Numbered from the stretch's first letter, positions 31,514-41,370 are shown. The stretch is 64,000 nt of DNA from Alistipes provencensis (GCF_900083545.1 NZ_LT559262.1:782397-846396); one strand, 5' to 3'. Numbers and translations: made by a program. Notes: generated by a model not told the origin, from the sequence alone.

Positions 31514-33079
31514 CTATTCCTCGGCGATATACATTGCGTTCAAATGGCCTTCAGCAGCCATTTTCGTATCGATACCCACGACTTCGATCGAAATGCAACC
31601 CTCCGCATCGGGCGCTATACCCGTATAAACGGCCGTAAAATTGTCGAAGGGAATCACATCCCATGACTGGTAACCATCTGAGCCAATTTTGATCCCGCTT
31701 TTGATTTTTGTCGTACCCGAAGCCTTTGCTCCAACAACGGTAAATTGGGTTTCGCGAGCGTTGGTACTACCATTGTAACGAACCGAAAGCAGCACGACTT
31801 TGTAGGTCTTATCCTTGTCCAGCCCCGAAAGTTTCACAGTTGCCGGCCCTACATTTCCCTCGTTTTTCGTACCGGAGATTACCAGTGCATCGCGCCATAC
31901 GCTCAACGGCCATTCGATACCATTCGAAACGATCGTCTTGTTCGGTTCCGCAGTCGCACCACCCCATGCTGAAAAGTTAGCAGAAGCTTCCAGCAAAACG
32001 GCGGTCTCAAAGTCGTCGGCATCGTTGAGCTTAAGTTGCGTATTTGGAGCCGTATAGTCGTACCACGGAGTACCGCTTGTTTTTTCGCCGAAATCGACAT
32101 AGGCTTCCAGCTTTTTATCCTCGACGGGAGTCACCTTGTCGGCCGAAGCCATATCGACGCTGAACGCCGCGACCTTGCCGGCCTCGAATTTCAACGCCTT
32201 GCCCGTCAGGTCCACCACCCGGGTGAAAGTCACCAGATTCTCGGTCACTACTTTGACCGTCAACGACGTATCCGACAGGTCATTCGTGCCGTCAACGCCT
32301 GCGAAACAGCCGAACCACAGTCCCTCGGCCGCCGAGGTCACGATCTGCAACTCGCGCGAATGGGTACTCGATTCGTCAATGGTTTCTCCGGTCACGGGGT
32401 TGTGCACATAGCCGCCCGTCAGGTTGTTGGCGGACGCCGTAAGCGTCACCGTCTTAACGGCGTCGCCCGCGTCGAGCGCGAGGTTCGTCAGGCTCAGCTT
32501 GCCGTAGGCCGTGAAATGCCGGAAGCGCAGCGTCGGATTGACATCATACGAACCGCAGTCGGCCGACTCGCCGAAAAGCACCTGTGCAAACCGGTCGACC
32601 GTCGTGGCCGTCGGGGTCTGCACGGTCGGAATCCACAGCCGTACACGATCGTCGGGATTGCCATAAAACCCTCCGCTGTGCACCGAATTGTCCTCCTCGT
32701 AAGCATGGTCGATCGGCGTATAGGCATAATAGACATACCTCTCCGGCTTCGTCGTATTGAGCAGTTTGACCGAGAACGAAGCCGTTTTGCCGCCTTCGGC
32801 AACGACCGTCTCGTGGGAGTCCTTGTATTTGTTTCCACTGCCCGTATCCTGCGAATTGATACTTACGCGTATCTGGTCGTCGGCATCCCACATCACGGGA
32901 TAGGCATTGCCGTCCTTGTCGCCGAAATGCGTGCGTGTCTGGGGAGATACGGCCGTGAGGTTCACAATGCGAACGTCGTCGGCCTCGGGTCCGGGATTCT
33001 TTATATCGTCGCTGTTCGAGCATGCGCACAGCGCGACGGCTGCGGCGCAGAGTGAAACCTTTATGCTGTACTTTTTCAT
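31514..33079 (-). CDS. Fimbrillin-like lipoprotein with C-terminal binding-like domain
   Basis: A 521-aa lipoprotein. MKKYSIKVSLCAAAVALCAC at 33079 gives a good SPII signal; the longer ORF start is rejected because those bases encode the end of the small gene 33091-33267 in another frame. Residues about 30-325 resemble fimbrillin/Mfa-like proteins (RTHFGDKDGNAYPVMWDADDQIR, YAYTPID, YGKLSLTNLAL). The C-terminal ~185 residues (EAYVDFGEKTSGTPWYD onward) match the C-terminal domain of the SGNH lipoprotein at 24006. It may be a surface glycan-binding protein of PUL1 and not a fimbrial subunit. Confidence 0.78.
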   Translation of the reverse strand: MKKYSIKVSLCAAAVALCACSNSDDIKNPGPEADDVRIVNLTAVSPQTRTHFGDKDGNAYPVMWDADDQIRVSINSQDTGSGNKYKDSHETVVAEGGKTASFSVKLLNTTKPERYVYYAYTPIDHAYEEDNSVHSGGFYGNPDDRVRLWIPTVQTPTATTVDRFAQVLFGESADCGSYDVNPTLRFRHFTAYGKLSLTNLALDAGDAVKTVTLTASANNLTGGYVHNPVTGETIDESSTHSRELQIVTSAAEGLWFGCFAGVDGTNDLSDTSLTVKVVTENLVTFTRVVDLTGKALKFEAGKVAAFSVDMASADKVTPVEDKKLEAYVDFGEKTSGTPWYDYTAPNTQLKLNDADDFETAVLLEASANFSAWGGATAEPNKTIVSNGIEWPLSVWRDALVISGTKNEGNVGPATVKLSGLDKDKTYKVVLLSVRYNGSTNARETQFTVVGAKASGTTKIKSGIKIGSDGYQSWDVIPFDNFTAVYTGIAPDAEGCISIEVVGIDTKMAAEGHLNAMYIAEE

Positions 33080-33090
33080 CGTCTCAGCAG

Positions 33091-33267
33091 TTAAAAGGTT
33101 CCCCAATCGGTTTCGTCGGCATCGTCGATACCGTTGCCCCATGCGTCAACCTGCTCTTTGCTCGCGGCGAATCCCGCCTCAATCCTGATGGTCGATATCT
33201 CCGCCGAGGGAGCAATATATTGCTCCCTCGCAGCGGATAAAGATATCGTTGATCGTGTTTCTATCAC
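33091..33267 (-). CDS. Small 58-aa protein between SusE-like and fimbrillin-like genes (GTG start)
   Basis: On the minus strand a frame opens with GTG at 33267 and stops at TAA (33091-33093). The product contains YIAPSAEISTIRIEAGFAAS and ends DDADETDWGTF. This YxAPxxE...GFAxS...W pattern resembles short proteins commonly encoded before fimbrillin-like genes in Bacteroidales; their function is unknown. No in-frame ATG exists: a TAA lies five codons upstream of the GTG. It fills the 207-bp gap between its neighbours. A perfect palindrome lies within its 5' half. Confidence 0.6.
   Translation of the reverse strand: MIETRSTISLSAAREQYIAPSAEISTIRIEAGFAASKEQVDAWGNGIDDADETDWGTF
33193..33248. repeat. 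26-bp perfect palindrome in a longer hairpin
   Basis: 33205-33230 is an exact palindrome (CGAGGGAGCAATA and complement). It is extended outward by TCCGC/GCGGA and CGATATC/GATATCG (33193-33204 / 33233-33248). Between SusE-like and fimbrillin-like genes it could attenuate or process the operon mRNA, though it lies inside the small ORF. Confidence 0.65.
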
Positions 33268-33286
33268 GGTCTTACGGTTTTAGCGG

Positions 33287-34933
33287 TTACTCTCTCTTGT
33301 CGAATACGACGGTCATCTTCTCGATGTCGACCACGACGTAGTTGCATCCTTCGGGAATCCGGAAGAACGCATAACGGTTGTCTCCCTGACCTCCGGCGAT
33401 CGTTTCCGATTTGTTGAGCACGGCGTCGACATAACCCGAGTGGTCGTTGCGCTTGGCATCGGCAGTCGAGCCGTAGCAGAATACGTTATTGTTCCAGCGG
33501 TTGACCTTGAAGTTCACGGTCGCAGTCTGCGCCTTGGCCGGAGCTCCCGCACCCTTGTTGTTGTCGTCGTTGGCCGTGTTGCGCGGCAGCACCGAACCCT
33601 TGTAGACGAAGATATTGGGGTTGGCAAGCGACTGCTTGAGCGTGTACTTCGACTGGAAGCCCACGAAGAAGCCCGAATCCGTGCCGTAGTTGTTGAACGT
33701 TCCGTACATCCACAACTCGGTTACTTCCATGGTATACGGGTTCTGAGCGGGAGTACCGTCGTTATCATAGGTCTTATTAAACGAAACCTCCGTATTCTTC
33801 AGGTCGTTGGCCGCCGAGCGGAACGTAATCGTCTTGGCCGTCAGGTCGATGACGATTCGGTAGGTGCCGTCGGCGGGGATCGTCCAGTGCTTGCCGGCCT
33901 GTGCCGCCGAGGTGGCTACCTGTACATAGGACGAAGCCTGTCCGTCGTGGATGTCGTCGCCCGAAGCCGGCACGAACGACATCTCGGTCTTCTCGTTGAA
34001 GAGGATCGGCAGATAGAGGTTACCGGCCTTCAGCTCACCGCGGTATGCGTATACCGATGCGTCTTCGAGCGTCTGTGCGACCTCAAGCTCGGCCTCCGGA
34101 GCCGCCGAACCGCCGAGGTAGATCTTGTCGATCTCGACGATGCTCGACGTGGGGATGATCGTCACGGTCTTGGTGTCGAAGTTCACCGTAACGCGGTAAT
34201 CGTCGGCAGCGGAAATCTTCCAAGTTCCGTAGTTCTCGTCGGCACCGACGACCGTGGCATCCATCGGCACCTCGGTGATGTCCGTATTCAGACCCGAAGC
34301 CGGCACGATGACGTTGTTCTCATCGCCGTAAACCACCGGGAAGTAGATCGTACCCGCCTTGAGGGCTCCCGTCCAGACATAAAGGCGTGCATTGGTCTCC
34401 GATGCCGTGAGCTGTACGGGCGCCTCGAACGCCGAACCGTTCATGTAGAGCTCGTCGGCCTCGAACTGCTTGGCCCCGTAGGTCTTCACGCGGACCGTCA
34501 CCGAAGCCTCGTCGGGAACGATGAGCCGCGGTCCGTCGAACTTCGCCGTGATGGTGAACCTGACGTCGCTGTACGAGCTGGTCAGCATCCCGAACTTGTT
34601 GACGATCAGGTCCTGCAAATCGGCGTTGGTGTATTCCCGCTCGAAGAAGCCGGTGTCCTCATATTCGGTAATGGCATCGGCCTTGCTGCCCACCACCGAA
34701 ATCTTGTATTCGTAGGTCACGATGTAGTCCTCGCCGTAATCGGCCGCAGGCGTCCACGAGATGTTGAGGGCGGTTTCGTTCTCCTCCGCTTCGTTCAGGA
34801 TCAGGGTCTCGGCCGAAGCCTCGATGCCGATCACGAAGTTGTGTCGTGATTCGGCGTTGTCCACATCGTCTTCGCAGGCCGTAAATCCGCAGACCACGGG
34901 CAGAAGCGCCATCAGTTTATATATCGTCTTCAT
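33287..34933 (-). CDS. SusE/SusF-like outer-membrane lipoprotein
   Basis: A 548-aa lipoprotein (signal MKTIYKLMALLPVVCGFTAC). An N-terminal SusE-type Ig domain (about 35-150, ALNISWTPAADYGEDYIVTYEY) is followed by two SusF/SusE-like starch-binding-type repeats: LYMNGSAFEAPVQL...LYVWTGALKAGTIYFPV and IYLGGSAAPEAELEV...VYAYRGELKAGNLYLPI. A last domain begins WMYGTFNNYGTDSG. Such proteins hold glycan at the cell surface next to the SusCD transporter. The gene lies directly downstream of susD, 28 bp away, the standard PUL position. Confidence 0.88.
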   Translation of the reverse strand: MKTIYKLMALLPVVCGFTACEDDVDNAESRHNFVIGIEASAETLILNEAEENETALNISWTPAADYGEDYIVTYEYKISVVGSKADAITEYEDTGFFEREYTNADLQDLIVNKFGMLTSSYSDVRFTITAKFDGPRLIVPDEASVTVRVKTYGAKQFEADELYMNGSAFEAPVQLTASETNARLYVWTGALKAGTIYFPVVYGDENNVIVPASGLNTDITEVPMDATVVGADENYGTWKISAADDYRVTVNFDTKTVTIIPTSSIVEIDKIYLGGSAAPEAELEVAQTLEDASVYAYRGELKAGNLYLPILFNEKTEMSFVPASGDDIHDGQASSYVQVATSAAQAGKHWTIPADGTYRIVIDLTAKTITFRSAANDLKNTEVSFNKTYDNDGTPAQNPYTMEVTELWMYGTFNNYGTDSGFFVGFQSKYTLKQSLANPNIFVYKGSVLPRNTANDDNNKGAGAPAKAQTATVNFKVNRWNNNVFCYGSTADAKRNDHSGYVDAVLNKSETIAGGQGDNRYAFFRIPEGCNYVVVDIEKMTVVFDKRE

Positions 34934-34960
34934 AATTTTACGTTTGAAAAGAATTAACTA

Positions 34961-36694
34961 CTAATAACCCGGGTTATCCTCGAGGTTGGGGCACAACTCG
35001 CGGTCGTAGGTCGGGATGGGCCACAGATACTGGTGCTCGGGGAAAATGCGCTTCGCACCGTACATGACCTGCCCTGCCGTCACCCACGGCGAGAAGTCGG
35101 CCAGACCGTTCTCGTCGATCTGGGGCGTCGAAGGCCACGGCCACAGGTTCTTGTCCACGAGTTTCTCCTTGCACTCCGAAGCGGGATAGAGGTAGATGTA
35201 GTTGTAACCGTTCAGGGCTTTCTCGGCCAGACGCCAGCGCATCAGGTCCTGCAGACGGAGATTCTCCATGGCCAGCTCGACGCGGCGCTCGAGGCGCACC
35301 GTGCGGCGCAGGGTCGTCTGATCTTTGGACGTAACGGCGGGATAGAGCGACGTGTCGCCGGCTTTCACGCCGTAGGCGCGCGCCCGCACGGTATTGATGG
35401 CGTCGAGAACCGAGTCGTCGATTTCGTTGAGCTCGATCTTGGCCTCGGCGTACATCAGCAGCACGTCGGCATAGCGCATGATGATATAGTCGGGGGCGAC
35501 TTTGGGGAAATTGTCGACCCAGCTCTGGTCGATGCCCTTGCGCCACACCAGTCCGTTGAACGAGGCGTACTGCGCCACGGCGCGGCTGTCGTTGTTCGAC
35601 TGCATGGCGCCCGTCTTGGTGTTGAGCACCTTGGTGGCGGCGGGCGACGGATCGTAGATGAACCCGACGTGCTCCGTCCCGAACTCCACGATCGTAGCCG
35701 TACAGCGCGGGTCGCGGTTCTCGAACGGCTTCTGCGGATTGAACAGCGGCGATTCGTCGATGGGCAGTCCGTCGGTGCAGAGATAGGCGGCGAGCAGGTC
35801 CCACGAAGGGTTGTAGGAGCCGTAACCGCCGGCGTTGCGCGGCAGTCCGTTCTTCACGAACCACTCGTCGAGCGTCACGCTGTTCTCGATCGAACGGGGA
35901 ATTGCGAATACCTTCTCGGGAATCACGCCCGTAGACTGGAGGAACACGCTGCCGTAGTCCGATGCCAGCGAGTAGACATTGAGGTCCATGCAGTCCTTGG
36001 CGGCCTTGGCGGCGATCTCCCAGTCGCCCATGTAGAGCGCGAACCGGGCCTTCATCGCCATGGCGGCGCCTTTGGTGGGATGGGCATGCTCTGCGCCCCA
36101 CGATACCGGAAGGCCGTCGATGGCCTCATCGAAATCGTCGTACACCAGCGGAATGATCTCCTCCTTGGGTTTGCGGCCGATGGCTTCAGCCTCGCTGATG
36201 GTCATGTACTTGTCCATGTAGGGCAGATCGCCGAAGAAGAACAGCAGCTCGGCATACTTGCAGGCGCGGGCGAAATAGGCCTCGGCCTTGAAGCGCTTGA
36301 TCGCGGCGGGATTGACCCCGTTTTCCTCTGCGCGGTGAATGTTCTCGAGCAGCGTGTTGGCGCGCGAGATGAGCTTGTAGTCCTGCTGCCACAGGGAGTA
36401 AACCTCCCACATCGAACCGGTCATCGTACCGTCGAGCACCGATCCGCCGCTGCCGGCCGCACGGTTCTGCTGACGATAGGTGGTGTTGTCGGTCCACTGC
36501 TCGCTGCTCTCGAGCGGGCGGTTCCAGTAACCGAGGATGTAGAACTCGTTGACAGCCAACTGCAGCTCGACCTCGGTCGAATACCACGATGCGCTGTTGC
36601 CCTGATCCTTCGGCGTGATATCCATCGACGTGCATCCCGCAGCCATGAGACCCAGACCTGCGATGATGCCGATATATGTTTTTCTTGTGTTCAT
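34961..36694 (-). CDS. SusD/RagB-like glycan-binding lipoprotein (PUL1)
   Basis: A 577-aa SusD-family lipoprotein. The start MNTRKTYIGIIAG at 36694 precedes lipobox GLMAAGC; an ATG two codons earlier is possible. Typical features are ITPKDQGN after the lipid Cys, tetratricopeptide-like helices (ARACKYAELLFFFGDLPYMD), YADVLLMYAEAKIELNE, RRVELAMENLRLQDLMRW and the C-terminal YLWPIPTYDRELCPNLEDNPGY. It caps the SusC pore and binds incoming oligosaccharide. It starts 13 bp after the SusC stop codon. Confidence 0.93.
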   Translation of the reverse strand: MNTRKTYIGIIAGLGLMAAGCTSMDITPKDQGNSASWYSTEVELQLAVNEFYILGYWNRPLESSEQWTDNTTYRQQNRAAGSGGSVLDGTMTGSMWEVYSLWQQDYKLISRANTLLENIHRAEENGVNPAAIKRFKAEAYFARACKYAELLFFFGDLPYMDKYMTISEAEAIGRKPKEEIIPLVYDDFDEAIDGLPVSWGAEHAHPTKGAAMAMKARFALYMGDWEIAAKAAKDCMDLNVYSLASDYGSVFLQSTGVIPEKVFAIPRSIENSVTLDEWFVKNGLPRNAGGYGSYNPSWDLLAAYLCTDGLPIDESPLFNPQKPFENRDPRCTATIVEFGTEHVGFIYDPSPAATKVLNTKTGAMQSNNDSRAVAQYASFNGLVWRKGIDQSWVDNFPKVAPDYIIMRYADVLLMYAEAKIELNEIDDSVLDAINTVRARAYGVKAGDTSLYPAVTSKDQTTLRRTVRLERRVELAMENLRLQDLMRWRLAEKALNGYNYIYLYPASECKEKLVDKNLWPWPSTPQIDENGLADFSPWVTAGQVMYGAKRIFPEHQYLWPIPTYDRELCPNLEDNPGY

Positions 36695-36707
36695 AACCAT
36701 GTTTCTT

Positions 36708-39700
36708 TTAGAGTTTGAGAGACAAACCTACCAAGATCGAAGTCGTGATAGGATACGACGTTACACCCATTTCGGGGTCCCAGCCTTTGGGATAATCGCT
36801 GATGCAGAACAGGTCCGATGCGCTCACATAGAGCCGAACGTTGCTCATGCGGATCTTCTGCGTCCATTTCCGGGGCAGCGTGTAGCCGAGGGTCACGTTC
36901 TTCAGTCGGAAGTAACCGCCGTTGAAGAGCCAGAAGTCCGAAGTCTGGTAGTTGTTGCTCTTTCCGGTGTTGCTCAGACGCGGATACTTGGCATTGCGGT
37001 TCTGTTCGTCGGTGTTGAACGGACTCCAGTACTTGCCGTCGATGATGGCCGGAATATTGCCGTAGTTGTCGCGGATGGGCTGTACCATTTCGGTCGCCAT
37101 GTAGCTGGTCCGCCGGCCGATGCCCTGAAACGCCATCGAGAAGTCAATGCCCTTCCATCCGAGGTTGACCGTACCGCCGTACTGCCAGCGGGGGAGCGAG
37201 TTTCCGAGGGGCACCTTGTCGTCCGAGTTGATCTTGCCGTCGGGCACGCCGTCGGGACCCGAAATATCCTTGTAGCGGATGTCGCCGACCTTGACGCTCG
37301 AATTGTAGGTCGCCGAATTGTCGACCTCCTCCTGCGTCTGGTAGATCCCGTCCGAAACATAGCCGTACCACTCGTTGAAGTAGCATCCCGGACGGTTGAT
37401 CCGGCTGCCGTTGATCTGCTCCGAGCCGTTCATGTCCGTCACCTTCGACTTGAAGTCCGAGAAGTTCACGCTCACTCCGTAACTGAAGTCGCCCACCTGA
37501 TCGCGCCAGCCGACCTCGATGTCGTAACCGTTGGTCTTCATCGTTCCGGCGTTGGAGCTGGGGTTGTTGTATCCCATGATGTAGGGGATGTTGATCGTCA
37601 GGAGCATGTCCTTCGTCTCCTTCCAGTAGTAGTCGAAATTCACCGACAGGCGGTTGCGGAAAAGACCCAGATCGACGCCGATGTCGGTCGAAGTGGTGGT
37701 CTCCCATGTAATGTCCTCCACGGCCAGCGCGCGCTGTGCGGCCGACTTGTCCGACACGACGTTGCCGTCCTTGTCGTAGAACAGGACATCGTTGAAGGTC
37801 ATCAGGGCCAGATAGGGGAAATAGTTGCTGCCGATGCGCTCGTTACCCAGCATACCCCACGATGCGCGGACCTTCATGAAGTCCAGCCAAGATTCGGTTC
37901 CCTCCATGAATTTCTCGCGGGTCACGACCCAGCCGGCCGAGAACGAGGGGAACGTACCCCAGCGGTATTTTTTCGCGAAACGCGACGAACCGTCGTGGCG
38001 GACGTTTGCCTGCAGCAGATAACGGCCGTCGTAATCGTACATGATACGCCCGAACACCGAGTTCGAGGTGTACTCCGTACCGGTTCCCGAGTTGGTCTGG
38101 TAGTCCTCCGAACCGACGTTCAGGTAGGGATACTGCGTGAACTCAAAGTTGTCGCGGGCGGCGCTCAGCGACTCGCTCTTCATGAGGTAGTTCTCGTAGC
38201 CGACCATCACGTTGAGGTTGTGGTTGCCGTTGCGTCCGAACGAGGCTATATAGTTGGCAATGACTTGGCTGGTGACGTTGTAGTTGTCGTTGCGCTGCTC
38301 GGTCAGCTTGTTGGTGCTCCAGCTCGAACCCGAGTCGAGGTATCCGCCGATCGTCTCGGGGTCGTCGGCCAGCGTGTACCATACGGCCGGTCTGAAGGTC
38401 TTGGTCTTGCTGTAGTTGATGAACGGCGAAACGACGGCCTGAATGCTCAGCCCCTTGACCGGCTTGTACTCCAGCGAAGCGCGGCCGCCGACTTGGGTGC
38501 TCCATGCCTTGGCGTTGCCGCCGCCTACGAGCAGACCGTAGGGGTTGGCGCCCGATTTACCCTCGGCGATGCGTCCGTCGTCCCATGTGGCCGCATAGAT
38601 GGCGGGCATCTTGCGCATCATGTCGAACGGACTGAAGTTCGGGGTGATGTTCTTTCCGCGGCGGATGTTGATGTCGACCGTGGCGAAGAGCTTGTCCTTG
38701 ACGATGGTGGCGTCGTTGTTGGCGCGCAGCATCATGCGCTGGTACTTGCGCTCGCCGTAGAGACCGTCGACGTCGTCATAGGAGAACGACACCTTCGTCC
38801 GCACGAGGTCCGTACCGCCGCTGATCGAGACGTTGTGCTTGTGCTTGAGGGCCGAATCCTTCATGATCAGGCTCTTCCAGTCGGTCAGCGGATACTGGTT
38901 GGGATTGGTCTTGTTGTAGCTGATCCAGTTCTTGACCTGATCCGACGAGTACTGCTGGAAAAATCCGGCTGCGGGGTTGTCGTTGTAGAGCAGCTCGTTG
39001 TACATCTCCATGTAACGGGTCACGCCGACCATGTCGGGCTGCATGGTGGGAACCTCCCAGCCCACCTCGCCGTTGTAGGTGAGGTTCGTCCGTTCCTTGG
39101 CGCCGCGCTTGGTGGTGATCAGGATCACGCCGGCAGCGGCCTTCGAACCGTAGATCGAGGCGGCGGCAGCGTCTTTCAGCACCGATACGCTCTCCACGTC
39201 GTTGGCATTGACATAGTCGATGTTGTCGCAGGGGCTTCCGTCGACGATAATCAGCGGGTTGTTGTCGCCCATGGTCGTGATACCGCGCACCTTGATCGTA
39301 CCCGAAGCGCCCGGCGCACCGCTGTCGCGCGTCACGAGCAGACCCGAAACCGAGCCCTGCAACGCCGTCGAAAGCGTGGTGGTCTGACGTGCCACCAAGT
39401 CGTCGCCCTTGATCGCCGACACCGAACCCGTAAGGTCCTTCTTCTTGACGGCGCCGTAGCCGATCACCACGACCTCGTCCATCAGTTTGGCGTCCGGCTT
39501 GAGCGTGACGTTCAGCGTAGTTTCCCCGTTGTAGGGACATTCATAGGTCTCGTAGCCGATGTACGAAAAGACGAGCGTGACGCCTTTCTTCACGTTCATC
39601 GAGTAACGGCCCTCGGTGTTGGTGGCCGTACCGTTCCGGCCGTCCTTCTCGAAAACGGTGACGCCGAGGAGGGGCGCTCCGTTCTCATCGCTGACGACTC

Positions 39701-39806
39701 CCGACACGGGCAGTGCCTGTGCGGATGCAATGACCGGGAAGGCACACAACGTGCAAAGGACAAGTATGAACCTGCGCACTTGCTTTGTTGAGAATAAGTT
39801 TGTCAT
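36708..39806 (-). CDS. SusC/RagA-like TonB-dependent transporter (PUL1)
   Basis: A 1032-aa outer-membrane receptor. A signal peptide (ending VIASAQ) is followed by a carboxypeptidase-D-like regulatory domain (VSGVVSDENGAPLLGVTV, about 33-115), the SusC-specific TonB-box region DEVVVIGYGAVKKKDLTGSV (about 126-145), a plug domain with DVESVSVLKDAAAASIYGSK, and a beta-barrel ending in SILVGLSLKL with a terminal aromatic/hydrophobic strand. It imports glycan across the outer membrane using TonB energy, with the adjacent SusD. Length and order are normal. Confidence 0.95.
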   Translation of the reverse strand: MTNLFSTKQVRRFILVLCTLCAFPVIASAQALPVSGVVSDENGAPLLGVTVFEKDGRNGTATNTEGRYSMNVKKGVTLVFSYIGYETYECPYNGETTLNVTLKPDAKLMDEVVVIGYGAVKKKDLTGSVSAIKGDDLVARQTTTLSTALQGSVSGLLVTRDSGAPGASGTIKVRGITTMGDNNPLIIVDGSPCDNIDYVNANDVESVSVLKDAAAASIYGSKAAAGVILITTKRGAKERTNLTYNGEVGWEVPTMQPDMVGVTRYMEMYNELLYNDNPAAGFFQQYSSDQVKNWISYNKTNPNQYPLTDWKSLIMKDSALKHKHNVSISGGTDLVRTKVSFSYDDVDGLYGERKYQRMMLRANNDATIVKDKLFATVDINIRRGKNITPNFSPFDMMRKMPAIYAATWDDGRIAEGKSGANPYGLLVGGGNAKAWSTQVGGRASLEYKPVKGLSIQAVVSPFINYSKTKTFRPAVWYTLADDPETIGGYLDSGSSWSTNKLTEQRNDNYNVTSQVIANYIASFGRNGNHNLNVMVGYENYLMKSESLSAARDNFEFTQYPYLNVGSEDYQTNSGTGTEYTSNSVFGRIMYDYDGRYLLQANVRHDGSSRFAKKYRWGTFPSFSAGWVVTREKFMEGTESWLDFMKVRASWGMLGNERIGSNYFPYLALMTFNDVLFYDKDGNVVSDKSAAQRALAVEDITWETTTSTDIGVDLGLFRNRLSVNFDYYWKETKDMLLTINIPYIMGYNNPSSNAGTMKTNGYDIEVGWRDQVGDFSYGVSVNFSDFKSKVTDMNGSEQINGSRINRPGCYFNEWYGYVSDGIYQTQEEVDNSATYNSSVKVGDIRYKDISGPDGVPDGKINSDDKVPLGNSLPRWQYGGTVNLGWKGIDFSMAFQGIGRRTSYMATEMVQPIRDNYGNIPAIIDGKYWSPFNTDEQNRNAKYPRLSNTGKSNNYQTSDFWLFNGGYFRLKNVTLGYTLPRKWTQKIRMSNVRLYVSASDLFCISDYPKGWDPEMGVTSYPITTSILVGLSLKL

Positions 39807-39849
39807 GTAAGTTATGAATTAGAATTGGTTATTAAGTTACTTACCGGGT

Positions 39850-41370
39850 CTATCGGATCTCCACCCGACCGAGTTTGAGCCATTTGCCGGGTGCCAGCAG
39901 CCGCTCGTCGACGGCGATCTCAAGGCCGACGGTCTTTTCCTTGCGGGTGTCGACCAGTCCGGTCGCCCAAGTGTAGGTTCCCTTGGCGACGCCGTCGAGA
40001 CTGATCGGCGTTTCATACGCCACGGGAGTGCCCTTAATCCACTTCGAGAGGTCGGACCGATAGTCCGTGAACACATATGCCGGCTTCTGGTCGGCGTCGA
40101 GCAGGGCGAACGCCACCTTGTAGCACTGGTTCCACTGCGGCAGGTTGGTCGGGCAGTAGCCCCAGCCGATGTTGTTCCACACGCTGCGGACCCTGACGTC
40201 GGCCCCCCGGCGCACGCGCTCGGGAACGCTCACCTCGCTCGGATAGAGGCGGTAGCCGCCCTCGGCCACGAAGCCCTTCACCAGATCGAACGCCAGCGAG
40301 AACCACGAAGCCACCTCGTCGTTGATGCGCAGGTCCATCATGTTGACATGGGCCTCTTTCGACGCCTCGTACTCGCCGCGGCGCACGTCCTCGGAGTGTC
40401 CCTCGCGGTACTTGCCGCTCGAATCGATCCAGTAGCGGTGGTGCGCCGCCGTGATCCAGCCGCCCTCCATGAGGATCGGCAGGCGGAAGTTCCACTTGCG
40501 GGCGAACTCCTTCTCCCAATCCTGATAGTAGTCGTGCATGCCGAAGGCGTCGTGACGCAGGCAGTAGCCCTTGCTGATGGCGATGTCGATGAGGCGCTCG
40601 GTCTCGGGAGCCACGTCGCCCCAACTGTCCTTGTTGGTATCGGCCAGTTTGCGGTGGTAGTGGATGACCAGCGGCACTTTGGTGAAGGTCGAGGAATAGA
40701 GCGACGTGAGCCACTCGAATACGGGCACCTTGTTGGCCGCATCCTTGTAGATCATCGCGTGCGATTCGCCCCATTTACCCAGTCCGAAGGCGTCGATGAA
40801 GTCCACATGGTCCGGATCGTTGAAATCCTCGGCCAGCGCCGTGATGAATTTGGCGTATTTCTCCTGAAAGACGGGATCGTCGGGATAGGGCGACTTGTGG
40901 ACGCCCTTGCCCGAAGAGTAATACTCGGCGCCGGCGTCGATGACGTACATCGGCGTGTTCTGGCCTTGGTCACGGCCGTCCACGACGATACGCAGGGCGA
41001 TGCGCATGTCGCGGTCGCGGAGCGCCTTGAAGAGCCGCCAGATACGCGAGTTCTTGTCGCGCCATGCGTAATGGCCCTCCTCGGGTTCGAGCGACGCCCA
41101 GCTCGTGCGCAGATAGGCCGTCGATGCGTAGTCCGACACCTTGACGACGCTCCCGTCGGAGGTTTTCATCGCGTCGTAACCGGCCTTTTCCCAGAAATCA
41201 CCGTCCCAGTTGCGGTTGAGATACATGACCCAACCGTTGAGCGGATTCCGGAGCACCCGGACCGTATCGGCTTCGAACCGGAGCGTTTTCGCCGGTTTGG
41301 CATGCGACGGAAGCATCCACGCCATGAGCACGAAAAGGAGCAAAGCAGTCACTCCTCTGTAATTTTTCAT
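39850..41370 (-). CDS. Exported DUF4832/DUF4874-like TIM-barrel family protein (paralog 2)
   Basis: A 506-aa protein with signal peptide MKNYRGVTALLLFVLMAWML...HA and no lipobox, unlike its two paralogs, so it is likely periplasmic or secreted. Shared blocks are NPLNGWVMYLNRNW, SDYASTAYLRTSWASLEPEEG, RIALRIVVDGRDQGQNTP, GKWGESHAMIY, HDAFGMHDYYQDWEKEF, PILMEGGWITAAHHRYW and NIGWGYCPTNLPQWNQ. It is close to the neighbour at 41424, suggesting a tandem duplication, and more distant from 19325. The conserved Glu in KWGES and EGG are candidate catalytic residues of a glycosidase-like barrel. Activity unknown. Confidence 0.72.
   Translation of the reverse strand: MKNYRGVTALLLFVLMAWMLPSHAKPAKTLRFEADTVRVLRNPLNGWVMYLNRNWDGDFWEKAGYDAMKTSDGSVVKVSDYASTAYLRTSWASLEPEEGHYAWRDKNSRIWRLFKALRDRDMRIALRIVVDGRDQGQNTPMYVIDAGAEYYSSGKGVHKSPYPDDPVFQEKYAKFITALAEDFNDPDHVDFIDAFGLGKWGESHAMIYKDAANKVPVFEWLTSLYSSTFTKVPLVIHYHRKLADTNKDSWGDVAPETERLIDIAISKGYCLRHDAFGMHDYYQDWEKEFARKWNFRLPILMEGGWITAAHHRYWIDSSGKYREGHSEDVRRGEYEASKEAHVNMMDLRINDEVASWFSLAFDLVKGFVAEGGYRLYPSEVSVPERVRRGADVRVRSVWNNIGWGYCPTNLPQWNQCYKVAFALLDADQKPAYVFTDYRSDLSKWIKGTPVAYETPISLDGVAKGTYTWATGLVDTRKEKTVGLEIAVDERLLAPGKWLKLGRVEIR

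Noticed and set aside
36615..39791. 1058-codon plus-strand ORF opposite SusC
   Set aside because: Antisense shadow; the minus strand encodes a canonical SusC with plug and barrel motifs.
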